Assembly (NCBI RefSeq): GCF_015169395.1
Contig: NZ_CP063458.1
Location: 1,116,001-1,180,000 of the forward strand
DNA: 64,000 nt
Direction: 5' to 3'
From: Humisphaera borealis
Lineage (GTDB): Bacteria; Planctomycetota; Phycisphaerae; Tepidisphaerales; Tepidisphaeraceae
The notes beneath the pieces were generated by a model. The model made no database searches. It was not told the origin of the DNA and saw only the letters and a program-made list of their open reading frames with translations. This document shows, one piece after another, positions 41,851-49,762 of this stretch; the stretch's first letter is position 1; every line of letters starts with the position of its first letter. The translations under genes and the position numbers were made by a program.

Positions 41851-43311
41851 ATGCGACCCATCCTTATTATTGTATTCACGACGTTCACGGCGATTGTTGC
41901 TTCCACCGCGACGGCAGGTCTGTCGCAGCAGGACGCCGAGGCGCGACTGCGGATGGCGATGCAGATCGCCCGTGAGCGGAATGACAAGTCGCTCGTTGCC
42001 GAAGTAGAAGCGCTGGCCCAGTCGTTCAAGTCCGCCCTTCCAGCCGACTCCGACGGCCGGTTGCGCGATCTGGAGAAGAAGGTGGGCATCGATCCCGGCG
42101 GGTGGTCGATGGCCGGACAGCCACTCGCCCGACCGACGCCGGCGATGGCGGAGCAATCCAGGGTCCTCGCCGTGAAGCTTTCGGATGCGATGAAGTCCGA
42201 CGACCCTGCCCGCGTTCGTGCCGTCACCGCCGACATGCTCGCGGTGCTCGGCGACCAGGCAGGTGTGCCTGATGGCCGGCGGGTTGGTGTGCGTGTCGAT
42301 CCCAAGCCGATGCCCGAAGCCGATGCCACCCGGCTGTTCCTGGCGGCCATTGCCAGTGAGGGCCGCGCCGTCGAGCAGCTATCCGCGGGCCGGCCGTTGC
42401 CCGATCAGATGCTGCGGTTTTACGGATATCTGCTCGACGCGACGACCACCGTCCGCCCCGCCATCGCCCGCCACGCGCCGGACGAATTGCCTCGCCTCGA
42501 CAAGCTTGCCGGCGGATCGGCGCAGATCCTGCTCGGGCTTCAGCAAGCAGATGGGCATTTTCCCTTCCCCGACCTGCGCGGCCGCAACATCCGCTTCGGC
42601 GAGATGATCGACCGTCAGATTGGCGCCGGCACGATCGAGATTCGCGACGGCTGGGTCGTCACCGCCGACCCCGACGGCGGGACGCAGTTCGATACTGGCG
42701 TCTGCGGCGTGGCACTGATCGCCGCCGGGCAGTTGCATAAGAACGACGCCTGGACGAAGGCAGGCCTGAGAGCGGCCGACTGGGCGATCGCCCAGCATTG
42801 CTGTGGGAACTTCAACTACAACGCCTTCTCAGTGTCGCTGCTCTCGCACGCATACCGCGCCAGCGGCGAGGCGAAGTATCGTGACGCCGCGGTCCGCAAG
42901 TTCCGCGTCGGCGTCGCGCCGGGACAGGCCCCCAACGGCCGCTGGCTGGATGCGCACAACGCCCGGACGGTGTATCACGTGATCATACTTCGCGCGCTTG
43001 GCGACCTTGCCGCCGCTTTGCCGCCCGACCGAAAAGCCGAACGTGCCGAACTCGACGCCGTCGCCCGACCGGCGATCAAGGCGACCCTCGACGAGTTCGA
43101 CGCGGCGGGCGTCACCGTCGAAGCGCTCCCCGAGTTGCAGTCCCTGCGCGCAGCCTGGCCCGGCGACGCCCGGCTGAACAAGGCGATCGATCAGATGGCC
43201 GCGATGATCGTCGGCAAGTGTACCGATGGCCGGCGCGTGCGCATGGGATCACAGCCCCACCAACTGGCGGGCGTGGTGATCCCTGGCTCGCTGGCGATCA
43301 CAGTTCCTTGA
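41851..43311 (+). CDS. Exported alpha/alpha-toroid protein of unknown function
   Basis: 486 residues. Signal peptide MRPILIIVFTTFTAIVASTA. The first 170 residues are helical and charged. From about 195 on a toroid-like domain is suggested by GGSAQILLGLQQADGHFPFP and NYNAFSVSLLSHAYRASGEA, as in glycan lyases and hydrolases of the six-hairpin type. No catalytic residues can be assigned. The 3' end overlaps the convergent DUF1080 gene by 14 bp, so no terminator can lie between them. Function unknown. Confidence 0.7.
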   Translation: MRPILIIVFTTFTAIVASTATAGLSQQDAEARLRMAMQIARERNDKSLVAEVEALAQSFKSALPADSDGRLRDLEKKVGIDPGGWSMAGQPLARPTPAMAEQSRVLAVKLSDAMKSDDPARVRAVTADMLAVLGDQAGVPDGRRVGVRVDPKPMPEADATRLFLAAIASEGRAVEQLSAGRPLPDQMLRFYGYLLDATTTVRPAIARHAPDELPRLDKLAGGSAQILLGLQQADGHFPFPDLRGRNIRFGEMIDRQIGAGTIEIRDGWVVTADPDGGTQFDTGVCGVALIAAGQLHKNDAWTKAGLRAADWAIAQHCCGNFNYNAFSVSLLSHAYRASGEAKYRDAAVRKFRVGVAPGQAPNGRWLDAHNARTVYHVIILRALGDLAAALPPDRKAERAELDAVARPAIKATLDEFDAAGVTVEALPELQSLRAAWPGDARLNKAIDQMAAMIVGKCTDGRRVRMGSQPHQLAGVVIPGSLAITVP

Positions 43312-44047
43312 TGCGGATGTTGCGGAACTCCACCTCGGCGCCATGGCCGAGGAAGCCGATGTGCCCCTTGGCGTTCTTCAGCCCGGGGTGCTTCTTGAGG
43401 ACCTTCTCGTCGGTCACGGTCGCCAGATCGACGTCGGTGATGACCTGGCCGTTGACGGTGACCTTCACCTTCGTGCCCTGCACGTGGATCTCTTCGGTGT
43501 TCCACTCGCCGACGGGCTTCTGGCTGCCGCGCTTGGCGGCGAACACGTCGTAGACGCTGCCGTGGTACTGCTCGGGTCGCAGCTTGGTGTACGCCGAGCC
43601 GCTGTCGTCCAGCACCTGGATTTCCATGCCCTGGTACGCAGAGTCGCCGGTCAGCGGGGCGCGGATGCCGATGCCGTTGTTCGCGTTGGCGGTGAGCTTG
43701 AACTCAAAGCGGAACGAGAAGTCGCCGTACTCCTTGGCGGTGTACAGGTTGCCGCCGTCGGACTTGGTTGAGTAGAGAATCCCGCCTTCCCTGATCTGGT
43801 ATCCCTTGCCGGCTTTGTTCTCGCCTTCCTTGCCGTCTTTCCCCTTGGTGATGCCATACCGCCAGCCGGTGAAGTCTTTGCCGTTGAAGAGCTGGGTGTA
43901 GCCCCCTTCGACATCCGACCCCTGGGCATTGGCGATCCCGCCGATCTGGTCGCGGACAGCCTGGTTCTGGGCCAGAAGCGAACTACCCGCGACGCCGAGA
44001 CCGGCGACAACGGCGACAGAGGCGATAAGACGGTGAATGCGCGGCAT
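43298..44047 (-). CDS. DUF1080 (3-keto-disaccharide hydrolase-like, LamG-fold) exported protein
   Basis: 249 residues from ATG 44047, with AAGGAG 7 nt upstream; ATG 44095 would start inside a repeat. Signal peptide in LIASVAVVAGLGVAGSSLLA. The DUF1080 jelly roll starts at YTQLFNGKDFTGWRYG and includes DFSFRFEFKLTANANNGIGI, GMEIQVLDD and FLGHGAEVEFRNIRIKEL at the C-terminus. Some members hydrolyse 3-keto-glycosides; most are untested. It lies beside a sugar isomerase-like gene on the same strand, a pairing that fits 3-keto-sugar metabolism. Confidence 0.9.
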   Translation of the reverse strand: MPRIHRLIASVAVVAGLGVAGSSLLAQNQAVRDQIGGIANAQGSDVEGGYTQLFNGKDFTGWRYGITKGKDGKEGENKAGKGYQIREGGILYSTKSDGGNLYTAKEYGDFSFRFEFKLTANANNGIGIRAPLTGDSAYQGMEIQVLDDSGSAYTKLRPEQYHGSVYDVFAAKRGSQKPVGEWNTEEIHVQGTKVKVTVNGQVITDVDLATVTDEKVLKKHPGLKNAKGHIGFLGHGAEVEFRNIRIKEL

Positions 44048-44091
44048 GGGAAATCTCCTTGATTGGTCCGGATTGTGCATGACTATAACGT

Positions 44092-44189
44092 TCACTTGTC
44101 ACTTGTCACTTGTCACTTGTCACTTGTCACTTGTCACTTGTCACTTGTCACTTGCGGCGCAATCAGGCGTAGACCAGTGACAAGTGACT
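44092..44189. repeat. Perfect tandem heptamer array (TCACTTG)9 with inverted half-copy
   Basis: TCACTTG is repeated exactly nine times at 44092-44154. At 44176-44189 AGTGACA AGTGACT appears, the same heptamer on the other strand. It sits between the two minus-strand genes at 43298 and 44193. Copy number could vary by slippage. Confidence 0.95.
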
Positions 44190-44192
44190 CTC

Positions 44193-45194
44193 TCAACCAA
44201 ACGCTTTGGCGACCGCTTCCTTCATCTTCGCGATGCCGGCCTCGGCGACCTTCGGCGGTGCCTGTTTCCAGTAGTCGCGGTTGAACAGTTCCAGCGACAG
44301 ATACCCGCGAAAACCGGTGTCACGCAGCGTCGTCAGGATCTGCTTGATCGGCGCGACGCCGTCGCCGGGGAAAATCCGGTGGGCATCGGTGATCGTCTCG
44401 CGCGGCGGATCGGCCGGGTAGTCGTTGAAGTGAATGCAGCTCATCGTCGCGCCGTTGATCAGGCGCAGGCCCGCGGCGTCGGAGCCGCCTTTGTACAGGT
44501 GGTAGACGTCGGCCAGCACGCAAGCCTTGGGATGACCGGAGGCGATCGCGACCATCATTGCGTCGGCCAGGCGGGTGAGGGTTTTAGAGAAGCCCCAGAC
44601 CTCCACTTCCGGAATGACGCCGGCCTGGTCGCCGATATTGCAGACCTCTCGATAGCGGGCACCGGCGGCGAGCAGGTCGATCGCAGGGTCTTCCGGCTTG
44701 GTCGCGCCGACCGCCGGGGCGGCGATGTGCGTTCCGCCGATCGCCGCGACCTTGTCCATGTCGCGCTTCATCTGTTCCAGGCCCTTGGCTCGCTCGGCGT
44801 CGTCATTCACGATCCACTTGGCAAACCCGATCGCACTCGGCACGGCGATACCGTTGTCGGCCAGCTTCTTGCCCAGGTCTTTCAGCGAGCCGCCTTTCTT
44901 TTCGAACTCTTCCAGTTCGCTGATCCACGGCTCGATGCCGTTGAATCCCGCGCGGGCCGCGATGTCGACGACGGCATCAATGCCGAGCTTGGCGCCGCGC
45001 ACGGTGCTGGTGTTCAGGCAATAGCCGAAGGGGGCGTTGGCCGGGCGGGCGGCAGGAGCGGGAGATTGCGCCAGCGTCCCAGAGCCCGCGGCCAGCATTG
45101 CCGCCGATGCGGCCGTGGTGGCCATGAACGATCTCCGCGACAGCGACGTACCTGTATGAGAAGCGACAACCTGTTGAGACTGCGTTGGATTCAC
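44193..45194 (-). CDS. Tat-exported sugar phosphate isomerase/epimerase-like TIM-barrel protein
   Basis: 333 residues. A twin-arginine signal (SRRSFMATTAASAAMLAAGSG) is followed by a xylose-isomerase-like barrel: VDIAARAGFNGIEPWISELE, IAAPAVGATKPED, GVIPEVEVWGFSKT, CVLADVYHLYKGG, SCIHFNDYPADPP, HRIFPGDGVAPI and YLSLELFNRDYW. The Glu, Asp and His residues of these segments match the usual divalent-metal site. Tat export suggests cofactor loading in the cytoplasm. It is likely involved in periplasmic conversion of a sugar or inositol, perhaps with the adjacent DUF1080 protein. Confidence 0.9.
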   Translation of the reverse strand: MNPTQSQQVVASHTGTSLSRRSFMATTAASAAMLAAGSGTLAQSPAPAARPANAPFGYCLNTSTVRGAKLGIDAVVDIAARAGFNGIEPWISELEEFEKKGGSLKDLGKKLADNGIAVPSAIGFAKWIVNDDAERAKGLEQMKRDMDKVAAIGGTHIAAPAVGATKPEDPAIDLLAAGARYREVCNIGDQAGVIPEVEVWGFSKTLTRLADAMMVAIASGHPKACVLADVYHLYKGGSDAAGLRLINGATMSCIHFNDYPADPPRETITDAHRIFPGDGVAPIKQILTTLRDTGFRGYLSLELFNRDYWKQAPPKVAEAGIAKMKEAVAKAFG

Positions 45195-45529
45195 CTTCTT
45201 GCCTCCGATGACCGCGTGCCCAATGAATACCCCCGGCGACGGGGAACGTTTGTACCATGAGACACTTACCAGACTACCGACTGGCGTCGATTATGACGGA
45301 CAGTTTGAGGCAGACTCTAATGCCGTGACCCGGCATACCCCACGCATACCTGCGAGGCGCCCGTGCGTTCTTCCCGCGACTTGCAGGCTTTTGTGACGCT
45401 CGCAGGCGTCGTGAATCGTCTGACTGTTTGAAAATCGGAGGCGGAACTCTTCTAATTGTGGTTTGCGAGCCGACGGGCTCATTCGCGGCACTTTCAGTTG
45501 AGGCTGCCGCTGTCGAGACGGAGTTGCAG

Positions 45530-46399
45530 ATGCCGCCGATCCCCAACGACGGGATGAAATTGCACCAGGAAGCGAACGCCCCCAAACCCGAGCGGGAAGG
45601 GATTCCCGAAGGTCTCTGGCTCCGCTGCCCGGAGTGTGGCGACATGCTCTTCCGCAAAGTGGTGGAGGAAGCGCTGAACGTCTGCCCGGGCTGTCAGTAC
45701 CACTTCCGCATCTCGGCGAGCGTCCGCGTCGAACAGCTCTGCGACCCGGGCACGTTCGAAGCGCGGTACACGAATGTTCAGCCGGTCGATCCGATCGGCT
45801 TCACCGACAAGAAAACCTATGCCGACCGCCTGAAGGACGAGCAGCGCAAAACCGGCAACAGCGACGCCGTCATTTGCGGCCGCGGCTTCATCAAGGGCCG
45901 GCCGATCATGCTCGCGGTCATGGACCCCACGTTCATGATGGGCTCGATGGGCAGCGTCGTCGGCGAGAAGATCACCCGCACGATCGAAGACGCGATCGCC
46001 GAGAAACTGCCGGTGCTTGTGGTCTCGTGTTCCGGCGGAGCGCGCATGCAGGAAAGCACGCTGTCGCTCATGCAGATGGCCAAGACGTCCGCCGCCCTGG
46101 CGAGGCTCGACGACGCCAAGCTGCCGTTCATCTCGCTCTTGGCCGACCCCACGACCGGCGGTGTGACGGCCAGCTTCGCGATGCTCGGCGATTTCATCAT
46201 CGCCGAGCCCAAAGCGCTCATCGGCTTCGCCGGCCCGCGGACCATCTGGAACACGATCAAGGTCGAACTGCCCGAAGGTTTTCAGCGGAGCGAATTCCTG
46301 AAAGAGCACGGCTTCGTGGACTTCGTCGTTCACCGCAAAGATTTGCGATCAGAGATCGCCCGTCTGGTGGATTACACAGGCACGAGCGACGAGCAGTAG
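45530..46399 (+). CDS. accD: Acetyl-CoA carboxylase carboxyltransferase subunit beta
   Basis: 289 residues from ATG 45530, which has CGGAG 6 nt upstream; the longer TTG-started frame from 45428 is less likely. AccD joins AccA to transfer carboxyl from biotin to acetyl-CoA, the first step of fatty acid synthesis. A four-cysteine zinc ribbon (C33, C36, C52, C55; CPEC...CPGC) precedes the crotonase-like domain with VVSCSGGARMQEST, DPTTGGVTASFAMLGD and IGFAGPRTI. Length is normal for the family. No accA is in the window. Confidence 0.97.
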   Translation: MPPIPNDGMKLHQEANAPKPEREGIPEGLWLRCPECGDMLFRKVVEEALNVCPGCQYHFRISASVRVEQLCDPGTFEARYTNVQPVDPIGFTDKKTYADRLKDEQRKTGNSDAVICGRGFIKGRPIMLAVMDPTFMMGSMGSVVGEKITRTIEDAIAEKLPVLVVSCSGGARMQESTLSLMQMAKTSAALARLDDAKLPFISLLADPTTGGVTASFAMLGDFIIAEPKALIGFAGPRTIWNTIKVELPEGFQRSEFLKEHGFVDFVVHRKDLRSEIARLVDYTGTSDEQ

Positions 46400-46410
46400 G
46401 AGTAGGAAGG

Positions 46411-46490
46411 GCTGAGTGCTAAGTGCTGAGGTCGCGCAGACCGTCGCAAGTGACCAGTGACAAGCAACAAGTGACAAGTCCTCAGTGACT
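46411..46490. repeat. Two heptamer-phased repeat blocks after accD
   Basis: GCTGAGT GCTAAGT GCTGAGG at 46411-46431, then AGTGACC AGTGACA AGCAACA AGTGACA AGTCCTC AGTGACT at 46449-46490. AGTGACA is a cyclic form of the reverse complement of TCACTTG, the heptamer repeated nine times at 44.1 kb. The rest of the 250-bp gap before the next gene shows nothing I can assign. Confidence 0.7.
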
Positions 46491-46650
46491 ACCCCGTTCA
46501 GGCCCTATAACCTTCGACGCTTCAGCGTGTATAGGTAAGTGACCGAGAATAAGTCGGGCGAACCGCCGGGTTCGCATCGCGTCGGATCATGAGGATCTGA
46601 GTTCGAAAAGCGGGTCGCGTGCGGCATCACGCGAAAGGACGGCGACGAGG

Positions 46651-46983
46651 ATGTTCTTCTGGAAGAAAGCCGAGAAGTGGCATGAAGTCCGCTGGTTCAA
46701 CGGCCAGCGTGACATCTATCTCGCCATGCAGTTCGCCGACGACAACAGCGGCGAAGACCGTCCGACCGTTCAGCGGCTCCCCAGCAAAGACCCCGCCGCC
46801 AACGCCGCCCAGCAGCCGATCGACGAATCGGCGATGCTTGCCGAGATCGAGCGAGCACTCAAAGAATACAACCGGATGAACCTGTGCCAGCTCAGGCTGG
46901 CGGGCGTGAAGTACCGCGTTAAAGGCGGTGCCAACGTTGCCGACCACGGCGCGGCGGCGAAGAAGCTGCTGAACCTTCTGTGA
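46651..46983 (+). CDS. Small hypothetical protein
   Basis: 110 residues from ATG 46651, with GACGAGG just upstream. It begins MFFWKKAEKWHEVRWFNG, is soluble and mixed alpha/beta, and ends with KYRVKGGANVADHGAAAKKL. GC-rich third positions support coding. No family recognised. It stands alone between accD and an intergenic repeat element. Confidence 0.6.
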   Translation: MFFWKKAEKWHEVRWFNGQRDIYLAMQFADDNSGEDRPTVQRLPSKDPAANAAQQPIDESAMLAEIERALKEYNRMNLCQLRLAGVKYRVKGGANVADHGAAAKKLLNLL

Positions 46984-46992
46984 TTTGTCTTT

Positions 46993-47214
46993 GTAGGTGG
47001 GCTTCAGCCCACCAAGCCCCTCTCTGCCACCTGGTGTGTTCGATTTGCGCGAGCGGGTTCGTTGAGCGCTCCCCCTGCCGGCCCCCGTCGATCTCAACTC
47101 TAAACGCCGCTGAAGACTGTGCACCTGCCGTGCGACCGCAAATCAGGCGACGCAACTGCGCAAGGCACACACACCGTCATCGAATGCGATGCGGTGGGCT
47201 GAAGCCCACCCTAC
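46993..47214. repeat. 222-bp element bounded by inverted GTAGG(G)TGGGCTTCAGCCCACC copies
   Basis: Terminal inverted repeats at 46993-47013 and 47193-47214 differ by one base, and each contains the palindrome TGGGCTTCAGCCCA. The 179-bp interior has no open frame I believe. It fills the gap between the 110-residue protein gene and the convergent DUF1552 gene. It may be a miniature mobile element or two facing REP-like copies. Confidence 0.6.
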
Positions 47215-47224
47215 GGTTCACGCA

Positions 47225-48592
47225 TCAACCCATCTTGATCAACCCATCGCTATCACCAAACCGGTCGGCCTTCCCGCCGGCCATGGTGAGCATGCTGAGG
47301 TACAGGTTGCACAGCGGCGTGTTCTTGGGGAACGCGATATGACGGCCGGTTTTCACCTGGCCGCCGGCCCCGCCGGCCCAGACGATGGGCAGATTCTCGT
47401 GGTTGTGCCGGTTGCCGTCGCCGATGCCGCTGCCACACATCAGCATCGTGTTGTCCAGCATCGTGCCGTCGCCTTCCTTCACGCTCTTGAGCTTCTGCAC
47501 GAAGTACGCGAACTGCTGCATGTGGAACATGTCGATCTTCTGGATCGAATCGATCTTCGCCGGGTTGCCGCTGTGATGGCTCAGGCTGTGGTGCCCTTCG
47601 GTGATACCCAGATCGGGGAAGTTCCGGTTGCTGCCGTCACGGGCGACCATGACGGTTGCGATACGCGTCAGGTCCATCTGGAACGCGAGCACCAGCAGGT
47701 CAACCATCAGCCGCATGTGCTCCTGCGTCGTGCCGGGGATGCCCGCCGGGCGATCCATGGTCGGCTTGGCGACGGGGGCGACATCCTTGGCCTTGGCGAA
47801 GTCGATCCGCTTCTCAATCTCGCGGATGCTGGTCGTGAACTCGTCGAGCTTCATCCGGTCGCCGGAGCCCAGCTTCGACTGAAGCCGCTTGGCGTCCTCG
47901 GCGACGTAGTCGAGCACGCTCTTGCGCTGGCGGACGATCTTGGAGTTGTCGGCGGCGGTCGCCTGCGGGCCGTTGGCACCGAACAGCCGATCGAACAGCG
48001 AACGGGGATCGATCTCCTTCGGCATCGGCGACGTTTCCGACCGCCAGGAGATGTTGCTGACGTAGGCGCACGAGTAACCCGAATCGCATTCGCCGGCGAT
48101 CTGCCCTTTATCGAGGCCAAGTTCGAGAGACGGCAGCTTGGTTTTGCTGCCGATCTGCCCGGCGGCGACTTGGTCGATCGACACGCCCAGGCGGATGTCA
48201 CGGCCGGAGGTCTTGTTGGGGTGAGCGCCGGTCAGGAACGCCGCGGCCGACCGGGCGTGGTCGCCGGGGCCGTCGCCCTTAGCGCGGGCGTTGTCGAGCG
48301 TCAGGCCTGAAAGCACGTTGATGTCGGCTTTGACCTTTTCAAGTGGGCTCAGCAGCTTGGACAGCGTGTAGTTCGAACCTTCGCCTTTGGGGAGCCATTC
48401 GGGGTAGTTCACGCCGTTGGGGGTGAACATGAACGCCGACCGAACCGGCGCCCCGGCGACATTCGGCCGGCCGGTGGCGGCGGCCTGCAGGATGCCGTTG
48501 CCGGGGAGCATCGCGTCGAGCATGGGCAGTGCCACCGCCGTGCCAAGGCCACGGAGCAGGGTACGGCGGGAGAGACTTGGCTTGCTCGACAT
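47225..48592 (-). CDS. DUF1552 Tat-exported protein
   Basis: 455 residues from ATG 48592, with AGGAG 6-7 nt upstream; ATG 48640 lacks this. Twin-arginine signal LSRRTLLRGLGTAVALPMLD, then DUF1552 hallmarks: FMFTPNGVNYPEWLP, HARSAAAFLTGAHPNKTSG, GVSIDQVAAGQIGSKTKLPS, EGHHSLSHHSGNP and MLMCGSGIGDGNRHNHENLP. DUF1552 belongs near the DUF1501/alkaline phosphatase-like group and usually sits next to a DUF1592/DUF1587 cytochrome gene. Here the nearest such gene is 15 kb away at the window end. Function is unknown. Confidence 0.93.
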   Translation of the reverse strand: MSSKPSLSRRTLLRGLGTAVALPMLDAMLPGNGILQAAATGRPNVAGAPVRSAFMFTPNGVNYPEWLPKGEGSNYTLSKLLSPLEKVKADINVLSGLTLDNARAKGDGPGDHARSAAAFLTGAHPNKTSGRDIRLGVSIDQVAAGQIGSKTKLPSLELGLDKGQIAGECDSGYSCAYVSNISWRSETSPMPKEIDPRSLFDRLFGANGPQATAADNSKIVRQRKSVLDYVAEDAKRLQSKLGSGDRMKLDEFTTSIREIEKRIDFAKAKDVAPVAKPTMDRPAGIPGTTQEHMRLMVDLLVLAFQMDLTRIATVMVARDGSNRNFPDLGITEGHHSLSHHSGNPAKIDSIQKIDMFHMQQFAYFVQKLKSVKEGDGTMLDNTMLMCGSGIGDGNRHNHENLPIVWAGGAGGQVKTGRHIAFPKNTPLCNLYLSMLTMAGGKADRFGDSDGLIKMG

Positions 48593-48908
48593 GAAGGCTC
48601 CTGTACGGCGGAAGTAAGCGAACGACGGGCCCGACCTCATGCCGAACCCGACACCTCATCATAGCAGACGACAATCTACTTGTTGCACGCGGATCGATAG
48701 GCATTCCATATGCATCGCATAGATCAAAGAGACGTCGATCTACCCTTTGAATGTTCGGACCGATGAAAGTCTTACGCACTGCAATTCGTGAGAAATAGCA
48801 ATGGATCGACATCTAGTCCGCCTTGGTGCTACCACCCGTTGTGATCTGCCCCGACCGAACCACTAACTTTTGCCTTGTGAACGGCATCCCTGTAACCTAG
48901 CGTGGACC

Positions 48909-49544
48909 ATGCGTTGCCCGTTCTGCGCTGCAGAAAAAGAAAGCCTCCAGGTCATCGACTCCCGCACGTGTGACAACGGCAAGTCGATCCGTCGTCGCCG
49001 TAAGTGCGTCAACTGCGGCAAGCGGTTCACCACGTACGAGCGGGTCGAGCAGACCACCCGCATGATGGTCATCAAAAAAGACGGCAGGCGGGTGCCGTGG
49101 GACAAAGATAAGATCATGGCCGGGCTGGAGCGGGCCTGCTTCAAGCGGCCGGTTCCTGAAGAGGAATTGCACCGGATCGCCGATGAGGTGGAGGAAGAGG
49201 TGCGCGGTGCTTATGACCGCGAGGTTCCCTCGACGGAGATCGGCCAACTGGTGATCGACAAGCTCCGCCGGCTGGATCAGGTCGCTTACGTGCGATTTGC
49301 CAGTGTGTACCGGGAGTTTAAGACACTGGAAGACCTCGTCGCCGAGGCCAAGGCGGTCATCGACGCCCGGCACTACGACGACGTCCCCGGGCAGGGGAAA
49401 CTGTTCGTCGAGCCCCCCGCCGCCAAACCGTCGAACGGCCACCCCGCCGCCGACGTACCGGAAGGTAAGCCGGTGCGCAAACCGCGCAAGCCCAGAACCC
49501 CGGCGATCTCGGCAGCGCCCGTGGTGTTGCCGGTTGTCGATTAG
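48909..49544 (+). CDS. nrdR: Transcriptional repressor NrdR with C-terminal extension
   Basis: 211 residues from ATG 48909. NrdR senses ATP/dATP and represses ribonucleotide reductase genes. The zinc ribbon uses C3, C6, C33 and C36 (MRCPFC...CVNCGKRFTTYE). The ATP-cone spans about 49-139 (VIKKDGRRVPWDKDKIMAGL, VAYVRFASVYREFKTLEDL). Typical NrdR proteins are about 150-170 residues; this one adds a Pro/Ala/Lys-rich tail after about 155 (GKPVRKPRKPRTPAISAAP), perhaps a nucleic-acid-contacting extension. No nrd gene or NrdR box is seen nearby. Confidence 0.96.
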   Translation: MRCPFCAAEKESLQVIDSRTCDNGKSIRRRRKCVNCGKRFTTYERVEQTTRMMVIKKDGRRVPWDKDKIMAGLERACFKRPVPEEELHRIADEVEEEVRGAYDREVPSTEIGQLVIDKLRRLDQVAYVRFASVYREFKTLEDLVAEAKAVIDARHYDDVPGQGKLFVEPPAAKPSNGHPAADVPEGKPVRKPRKPRTPAISAAPVVLPVVD

Positions 49545-49557
49545 TGCCTGTACGCAT

Positions 49558-49647
49558 GGGTAGCATGGGCGAGCGTACCCGCTTGCCCGTGTTGCCAGAC
49601 CGTCAGCGTTCGCCACGGGCAAGCGAGTACGCTTGCCCATGCCACCC
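49558..49647. repeat. Long paired palindrome, GGCATGGG type
   Basis: Inverted 33-nt arms (49558-49590, 49615-49647, about 30 of 33 matching) flank a 24-nt loop. Each arm is itself palindromic around GGGC.AGCGTAC.CGCTTGCCC. It is the same family as 39661-39751 and, as a single arm, 51938-51973. It sits between nrdR and the FlgI-like gene. Confidence 0.75.
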
Positions 49648-49762
49648 GAATCTGGTGCTCCATCGAGCGATGTCGAATCCTGCCCGATACCGTGAAGTCT
49701 GATTGATGAAGTTCCGCGACGATGTGAAGTTTTGGGGATGTGTAGTCCGGAGGGTCCCACCC

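Noticed and set aside
44092-44154. The (TCACTTG)9 array as a CRISPR or iteron origin
   Set aside because: No spacers, unit far too short for CRISPR, and no replication initiator gene nearby; treated as a simple tandem repeat.
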